Shown piece after piece: positions 49,503 to 58,586 of a DNA stretch of 64,000 nt (position 1 is its first letter; every line of letters begins with the position of its first letter). Made by a program: the position numbers and the translations under genes. The stretch covers positions 1 to 64,000 of the forward strand of contig JBMORW010000033.1 in the NCBI GenBank assembly GCA_049322695.1, in the 5' to 3' direction. The notes below the pieces were generated by a model that searched no databases, was not told where the DNA came from, and was given only the letters and a program-made list of their open reading frames with translations. This stretch comes from CALGKJ01 sp049322695. Lineage in GTDB: Bacteria > Bacillota > Clostridia > Lutisporales > Lutisporaceae.

Positions 49503-50411
49503 TTAGCCGCATCCATTCTCATTATCAGTGCAGCTTGCTGCTGACAAATCACCAACCAGTCTGCAAAGATAGCTGCCAAACTCCTTCTTCAAATCCTCAC
49601 GCTTAAGAGCAAATTCCACGGTAGCCTGTAAAAATCCAAGCTTGCTTCCCACATCATAGCGTCTGCCGGTGAACTCATATGCATATACAGCCTGTTTTTG
49701 AGCCAATACCTTAAGTGCATCCGTAAGCTGTATCTCTCCACCTGTACCCGGCTTTGTTGTCTCGAGTATTTCAAATATCTCAGGCTGAATAATGTATCTG
49801 CCTTGTACTGCAATGTTGGATGGAGCTTCATCTATCTTAGGCTTTTCTATCATGTCATTGACCCTATAGATCCTTCCTTCCGTCTCATTAAAGGATATAA
49901 TACCATACTTGGATACATCCTCTTCCTGTACCTTCTGAACTCCAAGCACTGTAGCCTTATAATCATCATATATATCTATCAGCTGTTTTAGACATGGTAT
50001 ATCTGAGTCCACGACATCATCTCCAAGCAGTACGGCAAACGGCTCTGTACCCACAAAAGCCCTGGCGCAGTATATAGCATGCCCAAGACCTTTTGCTTCC
50101 TTTTGTCTTACATAGTGTATGTCAACAAGATTGGATATATCCTGTATCTGACTTAGGAGCTCCAATTTGTTTTTTTTCTGCAGGTCAAGCTCAAGCTCGA
50201 TGGACTTGTCAAAATGATCCTCTATAGCTCTTTTGTTTCTGCCTGTGATTATTAAAATTTCTTCTATTCCTGAAGCTATAGCTTCCTCCACAATATACTG
50301 TATTGTGGGCTTATCAACTATAGGCAGCATTTCCTTAGGCTGAGCCTTTGTGGCAGGCAGAAACCTTGTCCCCAGACCTGCAGCCGGTATGATAGCTTTT
50401 CTTACTTTCAT
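49503..50411 (-). CDS. galU: UTP-glucose-1-phosphate uridylyltransferase
   Basis: A 302-residue GalU making UDP-glucose. Nucleotide-binding AAGLGTRFLPATKAQPKEML at the N-terminus, GLGHAIYCARAFVG and the metal motif LLGDDVV. With pgm it supplies sugar nucleotide for surface glycans, in line with the glycosyltransferase operon further right. GGAGG precedes the ATG. Confidence 0.96.
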   Translation of the reverse strand: MKVRKAIIPAAGLGTRFLPATKAQPKEMLPIVDKPTIQYIVEEAIASGIEEILIITGRNKRAIEDHFDKSIELELDLQKKNKLELLSQIQDISNLVDIHYVRQKEAKGLGHAIYCARAFVGTEPFAVLLGDDVVDSDIPCLKQLIDIYDDYKATVLGVQKVQEEDVSKYGIISFNETEGRIYRVNDMIEKPKIDEAPSNIAVQGRYIIQPEIFEILETTKPGTGGEIQLTDALKVLAQKQAVYAYEFTGRRYDVGSKLGFLQATVEFALKREDLKKEFGSYLCRLVGDLSAASCTDNENGCG

Positions 50412-50479
50412 CTTAATCCTCCAAAGCTACAAAAAAATAGAATTATGGGTGTTCTTTTCATAAGTAAAACTACTTATTG

Positions 50480-50525
50480 TTGGAAAATAATATAAAATAA
50501 TGTAATATAGTATAGGAACTATACT
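50480..50525 (+). promoter_or_regulatory. SigmaA-type promoter with an overlapping hairpin/operator before the DUF2298 gene
   Basis: TTGGAA (50480-50485) and TAATAT (50503-50508) are spaced by 17 bases. A perfect 7-3-7 inverted repeat AGTATAG-GAA-CTATACT (50509-50525) begins right after the -10 box and covers the likely start site, as a repressor operator or a leader hairpin would. Confidence 0.55.
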
Positions 50526-50559
50526 GTTATCAGCTTTAAATCAGAAGGGAGATTCCAAT

Positions 50560-52896
50560 ATGCTTGCCGACTTTTTTATTGTATTCAAGTGGTGGTTATA
50601 TATTCTACTTTTGGGCATTATTTTCCTTCCATTGACTCAAAAATACTTCGGAAGGTTTATTGATAAGGGTTATGCATTCTCTAAAGTGCTTGCCGCAGTG
50701 ATTACGGGCTTTACACTTTGGGCACTGTCATCACTGAAAATATTGAGCTTTAGTTATACAAACATTTTATTGGTATTAGCTGTATGGGCTGCAATTAATC
50801 TATATATTGCGTTTCAAAACAGAAGGCCGCCAGCCGCCGGCCACCGACCACTGGCAGTTACAGAAAAGCTGAAAAAACCAAATAGCTTACGTAAAGGTGG
50901 AAAGCCGAAGGTTGTCCCGAGCAGTCGCATGGCAAATGCAGGAGACTCATGGCCGGAGGCCAATCACTGGATAAAGTTTGCCCTGTTTGAAGAAATTATA
51001 TTCCTATTATTGCTTATTTTCTGGAGCTATATCCGCGGTCTTCAGCCCAATATCCACGGACTGGAGAAGTTCATGGACTTTGGCTTTATAAACGCTGCAC
51101 TGAGGGCTGATTATATGCCTCCAACAGATATATGGTTTGCAGGTAGGCCTATAAACTATTATTATTTTGGACATTATCTGACAGCTTTTCTTACGAGATT
51201 TACTGGCATCAAGGCTTCCATTACCTATAACCTGATGCTTGGAACCATACTTGCCAATACCTTTGCGCTTAGCTTCTCATTGGCAGCTAATATGTTTTAC
51301 AGCTGCAGCAGGGAAAGGCTGAAAAAAGCAGTAATAGCAGGAATAATTGCTGCACTCATGGTTACCTTTGCAGGCAATCTTCACGGCTTCATTTATGCTT
51401 ATGCAAAACCGTTCATAGAAAAGAATATCACTTATGAAAATACAGACTATAAATATTTTTACTCGCAGTCAACCAGATATATCGGCTTCAATCCTGTGAC
51501 AAACGATAAAACCATACATGAGTTCCCCATATACTCCTTTGTAGTTTCGGACTTGCACGGCCATGTATCAGATATACCTCATGTTATAACCTTCCTTGCA
51601 CTGCTATATGCCTATGCCATAGGCCGCAGGGACAGGAAAGGTCCTGATACAAAAACGCTGCTGCTGGGTTCTCTTTTGCTGGCTGTTATGTACATGACCA
51701 ATGCCTGGGATTATGCGATATACATGGTAGTAGCTGGGGCGGTGCTTTTTTGCTTCGAGTTGCGGGTTGTGAGTTGCGAGTTGCACAGACGTAAGGCAAA
51801 TGAAAATTACCAATTAACAATTATCAAGTCTAAAGCAGTGGAAAAGATAGCTGAACTGTTCAGCAGAAAAAAAATATTGAGTTTTGGTTATTGTTTTTTG
51901 GTCATTGTTATTCTATCCCAATTATTCATGCTGCCCTTTAACTTATCCTTTGAGCCTATGATGGGCGGTGTAGATTTTGTCAAATCCCGTTCACAGCTAT
52001 ATCAGCTTTTGATACTTTGGGGACATCAGTTTTTCTTTGCCGGCTGCTTTATCGCATTTATAATATACAAAATAGTCAGATACTGTAGAAGGCCCAATAA
52101 AGCCAAAGATCCGGACAAAGGCTTTTCTGGTCTTCTGAACAATCTTCATATAAGTGATATATTCTGCTTCACTGTTACACTGTGCGCATTGGGTCTTATA
52201 TTGCTGCCTGAAATAGTATATGTTGTGGATATATACAGTAAGAATCACCACAGGGCAAACACAATGTTCAAGCTTACTTACCAGGCGTTTATCATGCTGG
52301 GACTTATGATTGGATATATATCTGCAAGGCTGGTCAATAAACCGAGGAAGCTGTGGAGCAAGCTGCTGGTGTCTGTAGTATTTGCACTGATGCTGGGTCT
52401 GCCCATGCTTTATCCTCCTTTGGCTGTAAAGGGCTACTACGGCGAACTGAAAGCCTCAAATTATGATGGCTTGGACGGTCTGGAGTTTCTTAGAAACAAG
52501 TATCCCGGAGATTATGAGGCAGTGAAATGGTTTGAGGAGAATGTCAAAGGTCAAACAGTCATACTGGAGGCCAATGGAGACAGCTATACTGATTATTGCA
52601 GAATATCTATGGCTACAGGGCTTCCCACCGTTCAGGGCTGGTACGTACATGAGTGGCTGTGGAGAAACAGTTCGGAGCTGCCTAGAAAACGTGCAGAAGA
52701 GGTGGCTGTTGTATATGAATCTCAAGATACTAAGAGAACCTTTGAGATAATCCATAAGTACAATATACAGTACATTATACTGGGAAGGCTCGAAAGGTTG
52801 AAATTCCAAAAGCTAAATGAAGAAAAACTTCTGTCACTGGGTACTGTGGTATTTGAAAGCGAGCAAACAAAAATCATTAAAATAAAGGCATATTGA
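50560..52896 (+). CDS. DUF2298 (YYY) multi-pass membrane protein with two repeat-derived in-frame insertions
   Basis: A 778-residue protein with many membrane helices and the DUF2298 core: DFGFINAALRADYMPPTDIWFAG is split by family convention around ADYMPP and NYYYFGHYLTAFLTRF, and later KNHHRANTMFKLTYQAF. The family may act in surface glycan or lipid glycosylation; function unproven. Residues about 89-137 and 399-424 are translated heptad repeats (NRRPPAAGHRPLAVTEK; FELRVVSCELHR) lying between membrane segments, without a stop or frameshift. AGGGAG precedes the ATG. It faces a three-gene glycan operon. Confidence 0.88.
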   Translation: MLADFFIVFKWWLYILLLGIIFLPLTQKYFGRFIDKGYAFSKVLAAVITGFTLWALSSLKILSFSYTNILLVLAVWAAINLYIAFQNRRPPAAGHRPLAVTEKLKKPNSLRKGGKPKVVPSSRMANAGDSWPEANHWIKFALFEEIIFLLLLIFWSYIRGLQPNIHGLEKFMDFGFINAALRADYMPPTDIWFAGRPINYYYFGHYLTAFLTRFTGIKASITYNLMLGTILANTFALSFSLAANMFYSCSRERLKKAVIAGIIAALMVTFAGNLHGFIYAYAKPFIEKNITYENTDYKYFYSQSTRYIGFNPVTNDKTIHEFPIYSFVVSDLHGHVSDIPHVITFLALLYAYAIGRRDRKGPDTKTLLLGSLLLAVMYMTNAWDYAIYMVVAGAVLFCFELRVVSCELHRRKANENYQLTIIKSKAVEKIAELFSRKKILSFGYCFLVIVILSQLFMLPFNLSFEPMMGGVDFVKSRSQLYQLLILWGHQFFFAGCFIAFIIYKIVRYCRRPNKAKDPDKGFSGLLNNLHISDIFCFTVTLCALGLILLPEIVYVVDIYSKNHHRANTMFKLTYQAFIMLGLMIGYISARLVNKPRKLWSKLLVSVVFALMLGLPMLYPPLAVKGYYGELKASNYDGLDGLEFLRNKYPGDYEAVKWFEENVKGQTVILEANGDSYTDYCRISMATGLPTVQGWYVHEWLWRNSSELPRKRAEEVAVVYESQDTKRTFEIIHKYNIQYIILGRLERLKFQKLNEEKLLSLGTVVFESEQTKIIKIKAY
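50825..50970. repeat. Heptad inverted-repeat element inside the DUF2298 gene
   Basis: Left arm GGCCGCC, AGCCGCC, GGCCACC, GACCACT, GGCAGTT (50825-50859); about 90 bases of centre; right arm TGGCCGG, AGGCCAA, TCACTGG (50950-50970) in inverse sense. The whole lies in frame in a coding region. Confidence 0.85.
51757..51827. repeat. Two heptad arrays inside the DUF2298 gene
   Basis: GAGTTGC, GGGTTGT, GAGTTGC, GAGTTGC (51757-51784), then after 19 bases AAATTAC, CAATTAA, CAATTAT (51804-51824). Two sub-families side by side, read as protein without a stop. Confidence 0.88.
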
Positions 52897-53046
52897 TTTT
52901 TTAAAGCTAATTCTGCAAAATTGTGGTAAATTATATCTGTATTGTAAAGTATGTTGGAAAATTATGCTTAGGTATAAGACTGTTTATCGTAAGGAAGTGT
53001 TTCTGCTTGGAAAATAAGCTTAATAAAAAGTGTGAAATAATATCAT

Positions 53047-53071
53047 GAGCACCGAATCAGCTTCGGTGCTC
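53047..53071. terminator. Bidirectional terminator
   Basis: A ten-base-pair stem GAGCACCGAA/TTCGGTGCTC between the convergent DUF2298 and oxidoreductase genes; TTTG TTTT follows on the plus strand. The oxidoreductase stop lies in the loop. Confidence 0.8.
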
Positions 53072-54364
53072 TTTGTTTTCCAATAGCTTTTTTGCAACAT
53101 TGATACCCTCTCTGACTGCATAGTTGACGCCTCTATCCTCAGGATATATACTGCACATGCTTGCAGTATACAGCCCTTCTGCAGGTGTCTTATAAGCAGG
53201 CTTTAAAGCCGAATAATCCAGAGGTATAACCGGCTGAGCATAGAGATCCCTGAAGGTAATGCTGTCCTCTATCCAGCTTTCATCAAACTCAGGGTTGATC
53301 CTTTTCAAATGCGGAATATATTCCTTGACAAGCTGCTTGTCATCCATGCTGTAGTATTTGCTGTCACTGAACAAATAATTGGATATGTAAAGCAGCTGCT
53401 TATCTCCATAGCCTTCCTTATCAAGCAGATTGGTGTGCTCAATAAGACCTCCGAAGGGGATGCTCTCGTCTCCGATATTCATCCAGTAATACTCACTGAA
53501 GCTCCTGTTGAGTATAAGTACTGTACATGCCACTGAGGTGTATTCTATACTGCTCTTTTCTTCAATATATTCACCGGGAAGTACTGTCTTTGCAATATCC
53601 AGAAAAATAGGCAGCGGTGCTGTGCATATAACCTTATCATATGTGAAATCGCCCCAGGCGGTCTTTAATAAATAACCGCTGTCGGATTTTTCTATTTTGC
53701 TTACCCTGCAGTTAAGTCTTAGTCTGGCTCTTCTGTCAATAAGCTCCTTTTCAACAGCATCCAGCAGCTCCTTCATGCTTCCGTCTATATATCCCAGTAC
53801 CTCTCTGCCGTTTTCCTTGGAGGAACCCCTGAGCTTTATCTTACCCCAGAACCAAGCCATGGAAACCTCCTTGAAGCGGTGGCCGAATTTGCTGGTAAGC
53901 AGCGGTTTCCAGACCTTTTCATATACTCTTGCTCCAACGCTTTGTGACAGCCAGTCATGGGCTGATACCTTTTCCAGCTCAGTCCAATCCTTGATTCCCA
54001 TTATCTTGAGTACGCCTATCCCAAATCTGAGCTTATCTAAAAAGGATAAGGGCTTGAAGCCTATAAGCGAAACAGGAGTCCCGAATCTATAGAGGGCATT
54101 ATCAACAAAAAAGCCCATGCTGCTTGGCAGCCATCTTACCTTGTCTGTCAGCTTCAGCTCCTTTATAAGCTCTGCAATGTATATGTCAGACTTAAAAAAA
54201 TGGTGGTAATATTTTTCTATAGGTGTGCCATTTATATATACAGTTCCTGCTATTCCCCCGGCACTGTCACCCGCTTCAAGCAGCTCCACTTCAACGCCAT
54301 TTTTGCATAGCTCTAAAGCAGCTGCCAGTCCGGTTATTCCAGCTCCAATTACCGCTACCTTCAT
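53057..54364 (-). CDS. FAD-dependent oxidoreductase (protoporphyrinogen oxidase/UDP-galactopyranose mutase-like)
   Basis: A 435-residue flavoprotein. The N-terminal dinucleotide fold AVIGAGITGLAAALEL with EAGDSAGG is clear, and the C-terminal FAD motif is DRGVNYAVREGINVAKKL. The family includes amine oxidase-like enzymes of glycan and carotenoid metabolism; the substrate is not evident. Last gene of a tightly overlapping operon with a flippase-like membrane protein and a glycosyltransferase, which suggests work on a polyprenyl-linked sugar or glycolipid. Confidence 0.85.
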   Translation of the reverse strand: MKVAVIGAGITGLAAALELCKNGVEVELLEAGDSAGGIAGTVYINGTPIEKYYHHFFKSDIYIAELIKELKLTDKVRWLPSSMGFFVDNALYRFGTPVSLIGFKPLSFLDKLRFGIGVLKIMGIKDWTELEKVSAHDWLSQSVGARVYEKVWKPLLTSKFGHRFKEVSMAWFWGKIKLRGSSKENGREVLGYIDGSMKELLDAVEKELIDRRARLRLNCRVSKIEKSDSGYLLKTAWGDFTYDKVICTAPLPIFLDIAKTVLPGEYIEEKSSIEYTSVACTVLILNRSFSEYYWMNIGDESIPFGGLIEHTNLLDKEGYGDKQLLYISNYLFSDSKYYSMDDKQLVKEYIPHLKRINPEFDESWIEDSITFRDLYAQPVIPLDYSALKPAYKTPAEGLYTASMCSIYPEDRGVNYAVREGINVAKKLLENKEHRS

Positions 54365-55338
54365 TTCTTATCCGCCTTTTCCATTTGTATTTTTACTACA
54401 CTGATGTTTTCCTTTAATAGAGCATAAACCCCGGCAGTGATAGTGTATAGATTCAGCACCAGATGGTTCAATGTGGATGCAACCCCCACGAAGCCTCCAC
54501 TGACTCCAAGAAGAGACAGCACTATAATCATAGTACCCTCAAAGACTCCCAAGCCTCCGGGCGTTATGGGTATTACCTTTGTAAGATTTGCAACCATATT
54601 GGTAAACAGCAATATTATGGGATTAATGCTTTCACCAAGAGACATAAAAACAAAATATGTTATGATTCCTTCGCATGCCCATATAAATATGGAATAAGCA
54701 ACCAGTATAAAAAACTTATCCTTCCTCTTTACAGAGCCGTAAAAAGCTTCCAGCATAGAGCTAACCAGGCTCCGCAGCTTGTCATTTTTTATTTTTCCTA
54801 GACTGCTTTTGTTAGAGGCAAATACCTCCAGCAAAACAAAAACCATTATGAGGGCAGCAATCCCAAGCAGCAGCAGATAGTATAACCAACTGTCCATTCT
54901 TACCCTAGCCAAAACATATATGCTGCTTAAAAGCAGCAGTATATAAACGCCTATCACATCAAATACCCTGTCCAAAAAAGTGGCAGGCAGAGTCATGGTA
55001 TAGCCATAGCCGTATTTGCTCTTCAGATAATAAGACCTTGCTGCATCGCCCAGCTTTGCCGGTATCAATATATTCATTGTATTGCCGAGGTTGTATGCCA
55101 GAAAGGAAGCTCCCGTACCGATACTGACTCCGCTGTCTGCAAGGATAAGCTTCCAGCGGTAAGCTCTCACCAGCATATCTATAGTATATAATGCTGCAGC
55201 AGCTATTATCCATTTGTAGTCAAGCCTTCCGATATAATCAGGAAGCTCTTCAAACCCCACCTTTTTCAGTATCAGGTACATAATTACTGCAGCTGCGGCA
55301 AAGCTTAAGGTTATGGAAATTTTACTTTTCTTCTTCAT
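54361..55338 (-). CDS. Lysylphosphatidylglycerol synthase TM region/UPF0104 flippase-like protein
   Basis: A 325-residue membrane protein with about eight helices. LAYNLGNTMNILIPAKLGDAA and ITPGGLGVFEGTMI are typical of the UPF0104 (LPG synthase transmembrane region) family. No LPG synthetase domain follows, so it is more likely a lipid or lipid-linked sugar transporter. Its stop overlaps the oxidoreductase start, and its start overlaps the end of the glycosyltransferase gene. Confidence 0.88.
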   Translation of the reverse strand: MKKKSKISITLSFAAAAVIMYLILKKVGFEELPDYIGRLDYKWIIAAAALYTIDMLVRAYRWKLILADSGVSIGTGASFLAYNLGNTMNILIPAKLGDAARSYYLKSKYGYGYTMTLPATFLDRVFDVIGVYILLLLSSIYVLARVRMDSWLYYLLLLGIAALIMVFVLLEVFASNKSSLGKIKNDKLRSLVSSMLEAFYGSVKRKDKFFILVAYSIFIWACEGIITYFVFMSLGESINPIILLFTNMVANLTKVIPITPGGLGVFEGTMIIVLSLLGVSGGFVGVASTLNHLVLNLYTITAGVYALLKENISVVKIQMEKADKK

Positions 55339-56272
55339 TAATATTGATTTCCTTTTCTATTATATACAGCGGCCTGTTTTTACTCTGGTCATACATGCGT
55401 CCTATGTACTCACCAAGTATCCCTATAGATATAAGCTGTACTCCTCCCAGGAAAGTAATGGTAGTCATTATTGAAGCCCAGCCTGATACCAGATTCCTGC
55501 CCCCCAAAAGCCTGTATGCGACAGAATATACCAGCACCATAAGGGCAAATATTACAGCAATAAAGCCCAAAAGCTGAGAAACCTTCAATGGCTTGGTAGA
55601 AAAGGAAACTATACCGTCAAATGCAAATTTCAGCATCTTTTTCAGAGGATATTTGGTAACGCCTGCATAGCGTTCGTCTCTTTCATACTCCAGCGGGGTC
55701 TGCTTGAAGCCAACCCAGCTTACCATACCTCTAATAAACCTGTTTTTTTCAGGCATGCTCTTAAGAGCATTTACTACCTTTCTGTCCATAAGTCTGAAAT
55801 CACCCGTATCTAGCGGTATGGCCACATCTGAAAGCTTATTGAGTATCCTGTAGAAGTATTTTGCAGTTGCAAGCTTGAAAAAGCTTTCGCCCTTTCTTTT
55901 CTTCCTTTTGCCGTATACCACATGATAGCCTTGTTCCCAAAGCTCCAGCATCTGAGGTATCAGCTCTGGAGGATCCTGCAAATCAGCATCAATCAGTATC
56001 ACTGCATCTCCTGCCGCCTTGTCGATACCTGCCGTAACAGCTATCTGATGGCCAAAATTCCTTGAGAAGCTTACTACCTTAACATTCTTATCCTTAACAG
56101 ATATCCCCTCAAGTATCTCCAAGGTCCTGTCAGTACTGCCGTCATTGACAAAAACTATTTCATAGCTGTAACCGATTCCCTTTAATACCTTTGAAAGTCT
56201 GTCATAGCATACCTCAGCTACTTCCTCTTCAAAATACATGGGAACAACGATAGATATTAGTTTATTGCTCAT
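55322..56272 (-). CDS. Glycosyltransferase family 2, GtrB/DPM1-like
   Basis: A 316-residue membrane-bound glycosyltransferase. FVNDGSTDRTLEIL and the DADLQDPPE metal motif mark the GT2 catalytic domain; two C-terminal membrane helices (about 232-255 and 270-292) are as in polyprenyl-phosphate glucosyl/mannosyl transferases. It probably loads a sugar on undecaprenyl phosphate. First gene of the operon, with a GGAGAG site. Confidence 0.92.
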   Translation of the reverse strand: MSNKLISIVVPMYFEEEVAEVCYDRLSKVLKGIGYSYEIVFVNDGSTDRTLEILEGISVKDKNVKVVSFSRNFGHQIAVTAGIDKAAGDAVILIDADLQDPPELIPQMLELWEQGYHVVYGKRKKRKGESFFKLATAKYFYRILNKLSDVAIPLDTGDFRLMDRKVVNALKSMPEKNRFIRGMVSWVGFKQTPLEYERDERYAGVTKYPLKKMLKFAFDGIVSFSTKPLKVSQLLGFIAVIFALMVLVYSVAYRLLGGRNLVSGWASIMTTITFLGGVQLISIGILGEYIGRMYDQSKNRPLYIIEKEININEEEK

Positions 56273-56314
56273 TATATCTCTCCATTCGAAAAAACTGGTC
56301 CTACATTATTGTAC

Positions 56315-56359
56315 ATATTTACAGCACATGTTTAAAGTATAAACATGTGCTGTAAATAT
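56315..56359. terminator. Strong hairpin between the SLH gene and the glycosyltransferase operon
   Basis: A perfect 20-bp stem (56315-56334 with 56340-56359) and 5-nt loop, AT-rich ends. Likely terminates the SLH gene on the minus strand, although the U-tract is broken. Confidence 0.65.
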
Positions 56360-56389
56360 TTATTATTTAATAAGTGACTAAATCAACTA

Positions 56390-56418
56390 CTCGTAACCGC
56401 AACACGTAACTCGCAACC
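56390..56418. repeat. Short heptad array after the SLH gene
   Basis: CTCGTAA, CCGCAA (6), CACGTAA, CTCGCAA, CC: right-arm type only, one unit short by a base. Confidence 0.7.
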
Positions 56419-56426
56419 AATTCAGC

Positions 56427-58169
56427 TTATTTATCTACCATTATCGTCTCTGCTATTATGCCGCCCAGGTCCTCTACTCCTATTACATTGAGCAGCTTCA
56501 TGCCTGCTTTTATATCGTTGATGGTCAGTGTATTTAGAGCCTTATCAGCAATCTTTGCCTTTGATGCATATATATACTTGGTTATTACAGTATTTGTACT
56601 GTCTGTATATTCCAGTACTATAATGCTTACATCATAGTTAACGCTCTTAACAACACCTGAAATATTAACGGAGGTATCCTGTTCAACTGTTACTATCTTG
56701 ACTATCTCTTCGTTTTCAAGGCTTAAGTCCACTGTCATATTCGGTCTGAGACTGTATATGTCAGCTTCCTTGCCCGCTACTATAATATTTTTGTTTTCGA
56801 TTGTGCTGCTTACATAGTACTCTACTGTTTCGCCGTCTTCCCTTGTTATGACTATCTTGGCCGGAGCAGTTCTGCTGAAGGATATGGACTCTATAAGTCC
56901 CCTATAGCTGCTCTTGGTTACATCTGCATTAACTTCTATAAGCTCCTGATACTGTGATATTATAGTAAGGCTCATTCCTGCCTTGAGGTCTGTATAAGCA
57001 GCTTCCTTGCCGTCCTTGATAACCTTTGTTGAGGCAGTCAAGGCATAGCTCTTTGTTTCACCCTTTTCAGTCTGCACCTCAAGTATTATCTTATCCTCTA
57101 TACGGATATCCTTAAGAACAGCCTTTACCTTTTGTATCTTGCTTTCGGCTATTATCTTAACCAGCTTGCCATCCTTGAGTATCAGAGTAACCACGTCGCC
57201 CTTTTTCAGCTTCCAGTATCTGCTTGGCACCTCATCTATGGTACATGGCACTTCGCCTTCTACTATATTAAAGGTAGTGTTTTTTGTTGTGTTGTCATTT
57301 TGCTTAATACTTACAACAAGCTTGCTATATTCGGGGATTACGCTGTCTACATAGCCTTCGGCTATTGTTTCACCTTCACCCGGCGTTATTACAGTGCCTG
57401 TGTTTCCTGTGCTTCCTGTATCTGTACCTCCTGTATTTCCGGTGCTGCCTGTATTGCCGGTATTTCCTGTATCAGTAGTATTGTCAAGCTTCAGATAATC
57501 CTTCTCATAGGCTGTATTGGAAAGATCCAGCATCTTTGCAAATATGGCCCTGGTTATCTGAGTATACGGATTAAACTTACCGCTGGCATCACCCTTTGCA
57601 TCTATAACTCCTATATTAATGAGGAACTCAACATGTTTTTGGTACATCCCCGGTATATCACTTGTATCAGTAAAGGAAAGCACTGCAGGAGGAGTAGTAA
57701 GAGGATCATACTTCACTCCGAAGGCTTTTCCCAGATACACGCTGGCATCTATCTTGTTTACATTTGGATAATCAGCAAACCACTGCACGTCATATGCAGT
57801 CAATATTTCCTTTTCGAGACAAAAGGCTATTGCCGCTTTTGCATTTTCCGGTACACTGTATTTATCCAGCACGCTTGTCTTATATTTTTCCACAAGTGCG
57901 CTGAGATCAGCAGCTTCCTCTGCCCTCATCATGCGAGTGATTGCTACTATTACATCATATCTCTGAATCTTTTCATCAGGCTTGAACATAGTGCCTGATG
58001 CTGCATCCATCAAACCTTTATTATATACATTTGTTATGTATTGCTTTGCCCAGTGATTGGTTATATCAGTGAGAGTTGATGCATCATTATCAGCGTAGGC
58101 CGCAACAGTACCCGTGAAGATAAGCATCAATGCTGTGAATACTGCTATTACTTTTTTGAACATATTCAT
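56427..58169 (-). CDS. SLH-domain cell-surface protein
   Basis: A 580-residue secreted protein. Signal peptide 1-26 (ends AAYA), then two to three S-layer homology repeats to about residue 225 (ITNHWAKQYITNVYNKGLM, later LINIGVIDAKGDASGKFNPY), which bind wall polysaccharide. A Gly/Asn/Thr-rich linker (TGNTGNTGSTGNTG type, about 232-262) joins them to a beta-rich C-terminal half of repeated small domains with KGDVVTLILKDGKLVKI and KAGMSLTIIS motifs. Diverges from the S-layer-type gene, sharing an upstream region. GGAGG five bases from the ATG. Confidence 0.92.
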   Translation of the reverse strand: MNMFKKVIAVFTALMLIFTGTVAAYADNDASTLTDITNHWAKQYITNVYNKGLMDAASGTMFKPDEKIQRYDVIVAITRMMRAEEAADLSALVEKYKTSVLDKYSVPENAKAAIAFCLEKEILTAYDVQWFADYPNVNKIDASVYLGKAFGVKYDPLTTPPAVLSFTDTSDIPGMYQKHVEFLINIGVIDAKGDASGKFNPYTQITRAIFAKMLDLSNTAYEKDYLKLDNTTDTGNTGNTGSTGNTGGTDTGSTGNTGTVITPGEGETIAEGYVDSVIPEYSKLVVSIKQNDNTTKNTTFNIVEGEVPCTIDEVPSRYWKLKKGDVVTLILKDGKLVKIIAESKIQKVKAVLKDIRIEDKIILEVQTEKGETKSYALTASTKVIKDGKEAAYTDLKAGMSLTIISQYQELIEVNADVTKSSYRGLIESISFSRTAPAKIVITREDGETVEYYVSSTIENKNIIVAGKEADIYSLRPNMTVDLSLENEEIVKIVTVEQDTSVNISGVVKSVNYDVSIIVLEYTDSTNTVITKYIYASKAKIADKALNTLTINDIKAGMKLLNVIGVEDLGGIIAETIMVDK

Positions 58170-58586
58170 TTGTTCCTCCTTCTATTTTTTTCAATACATC
58201 TAAATATATTCTGTAAAATATTCCTAAATCCTTCTCCTGACTGGAATAATTGATAAAAATATTTCAAAAGCAGATTTTTTCGTGCCTGAATACATGATGT
58301 ATTGAAAATGCATATTTATTTAAGTTATTAGATGTATAAAGTGCCAAAAAAGTTCTATTTTTTTCTTCCAATGTATAATATATATGCTTTTTTTCATGTT
58401 GGTTTTTATATATAATTACGTCATGACATCACATGTTAACATAATTCTTAATTGTTACACTAATATAACAGTTATTACACAGATATTACGTTTATTTACA
58501 ATGCTTTTACGGCAGCAGGAATTGAAAAGTACATGTAGAATTATGTGAACATGACAAAGTTAATTAACTATTTTTTCTACAGCCTG
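58170..58586. other. Divergent promoter region between the two surface-protein genes
   Basis: About 415 AT-rich bases without an ORF. Both strong surface genes must start here, but I cannot define either promoter with confidence. ACATGT and GTTAAC palindromes occur near 58435 and 58530. Confidence 0.5.
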
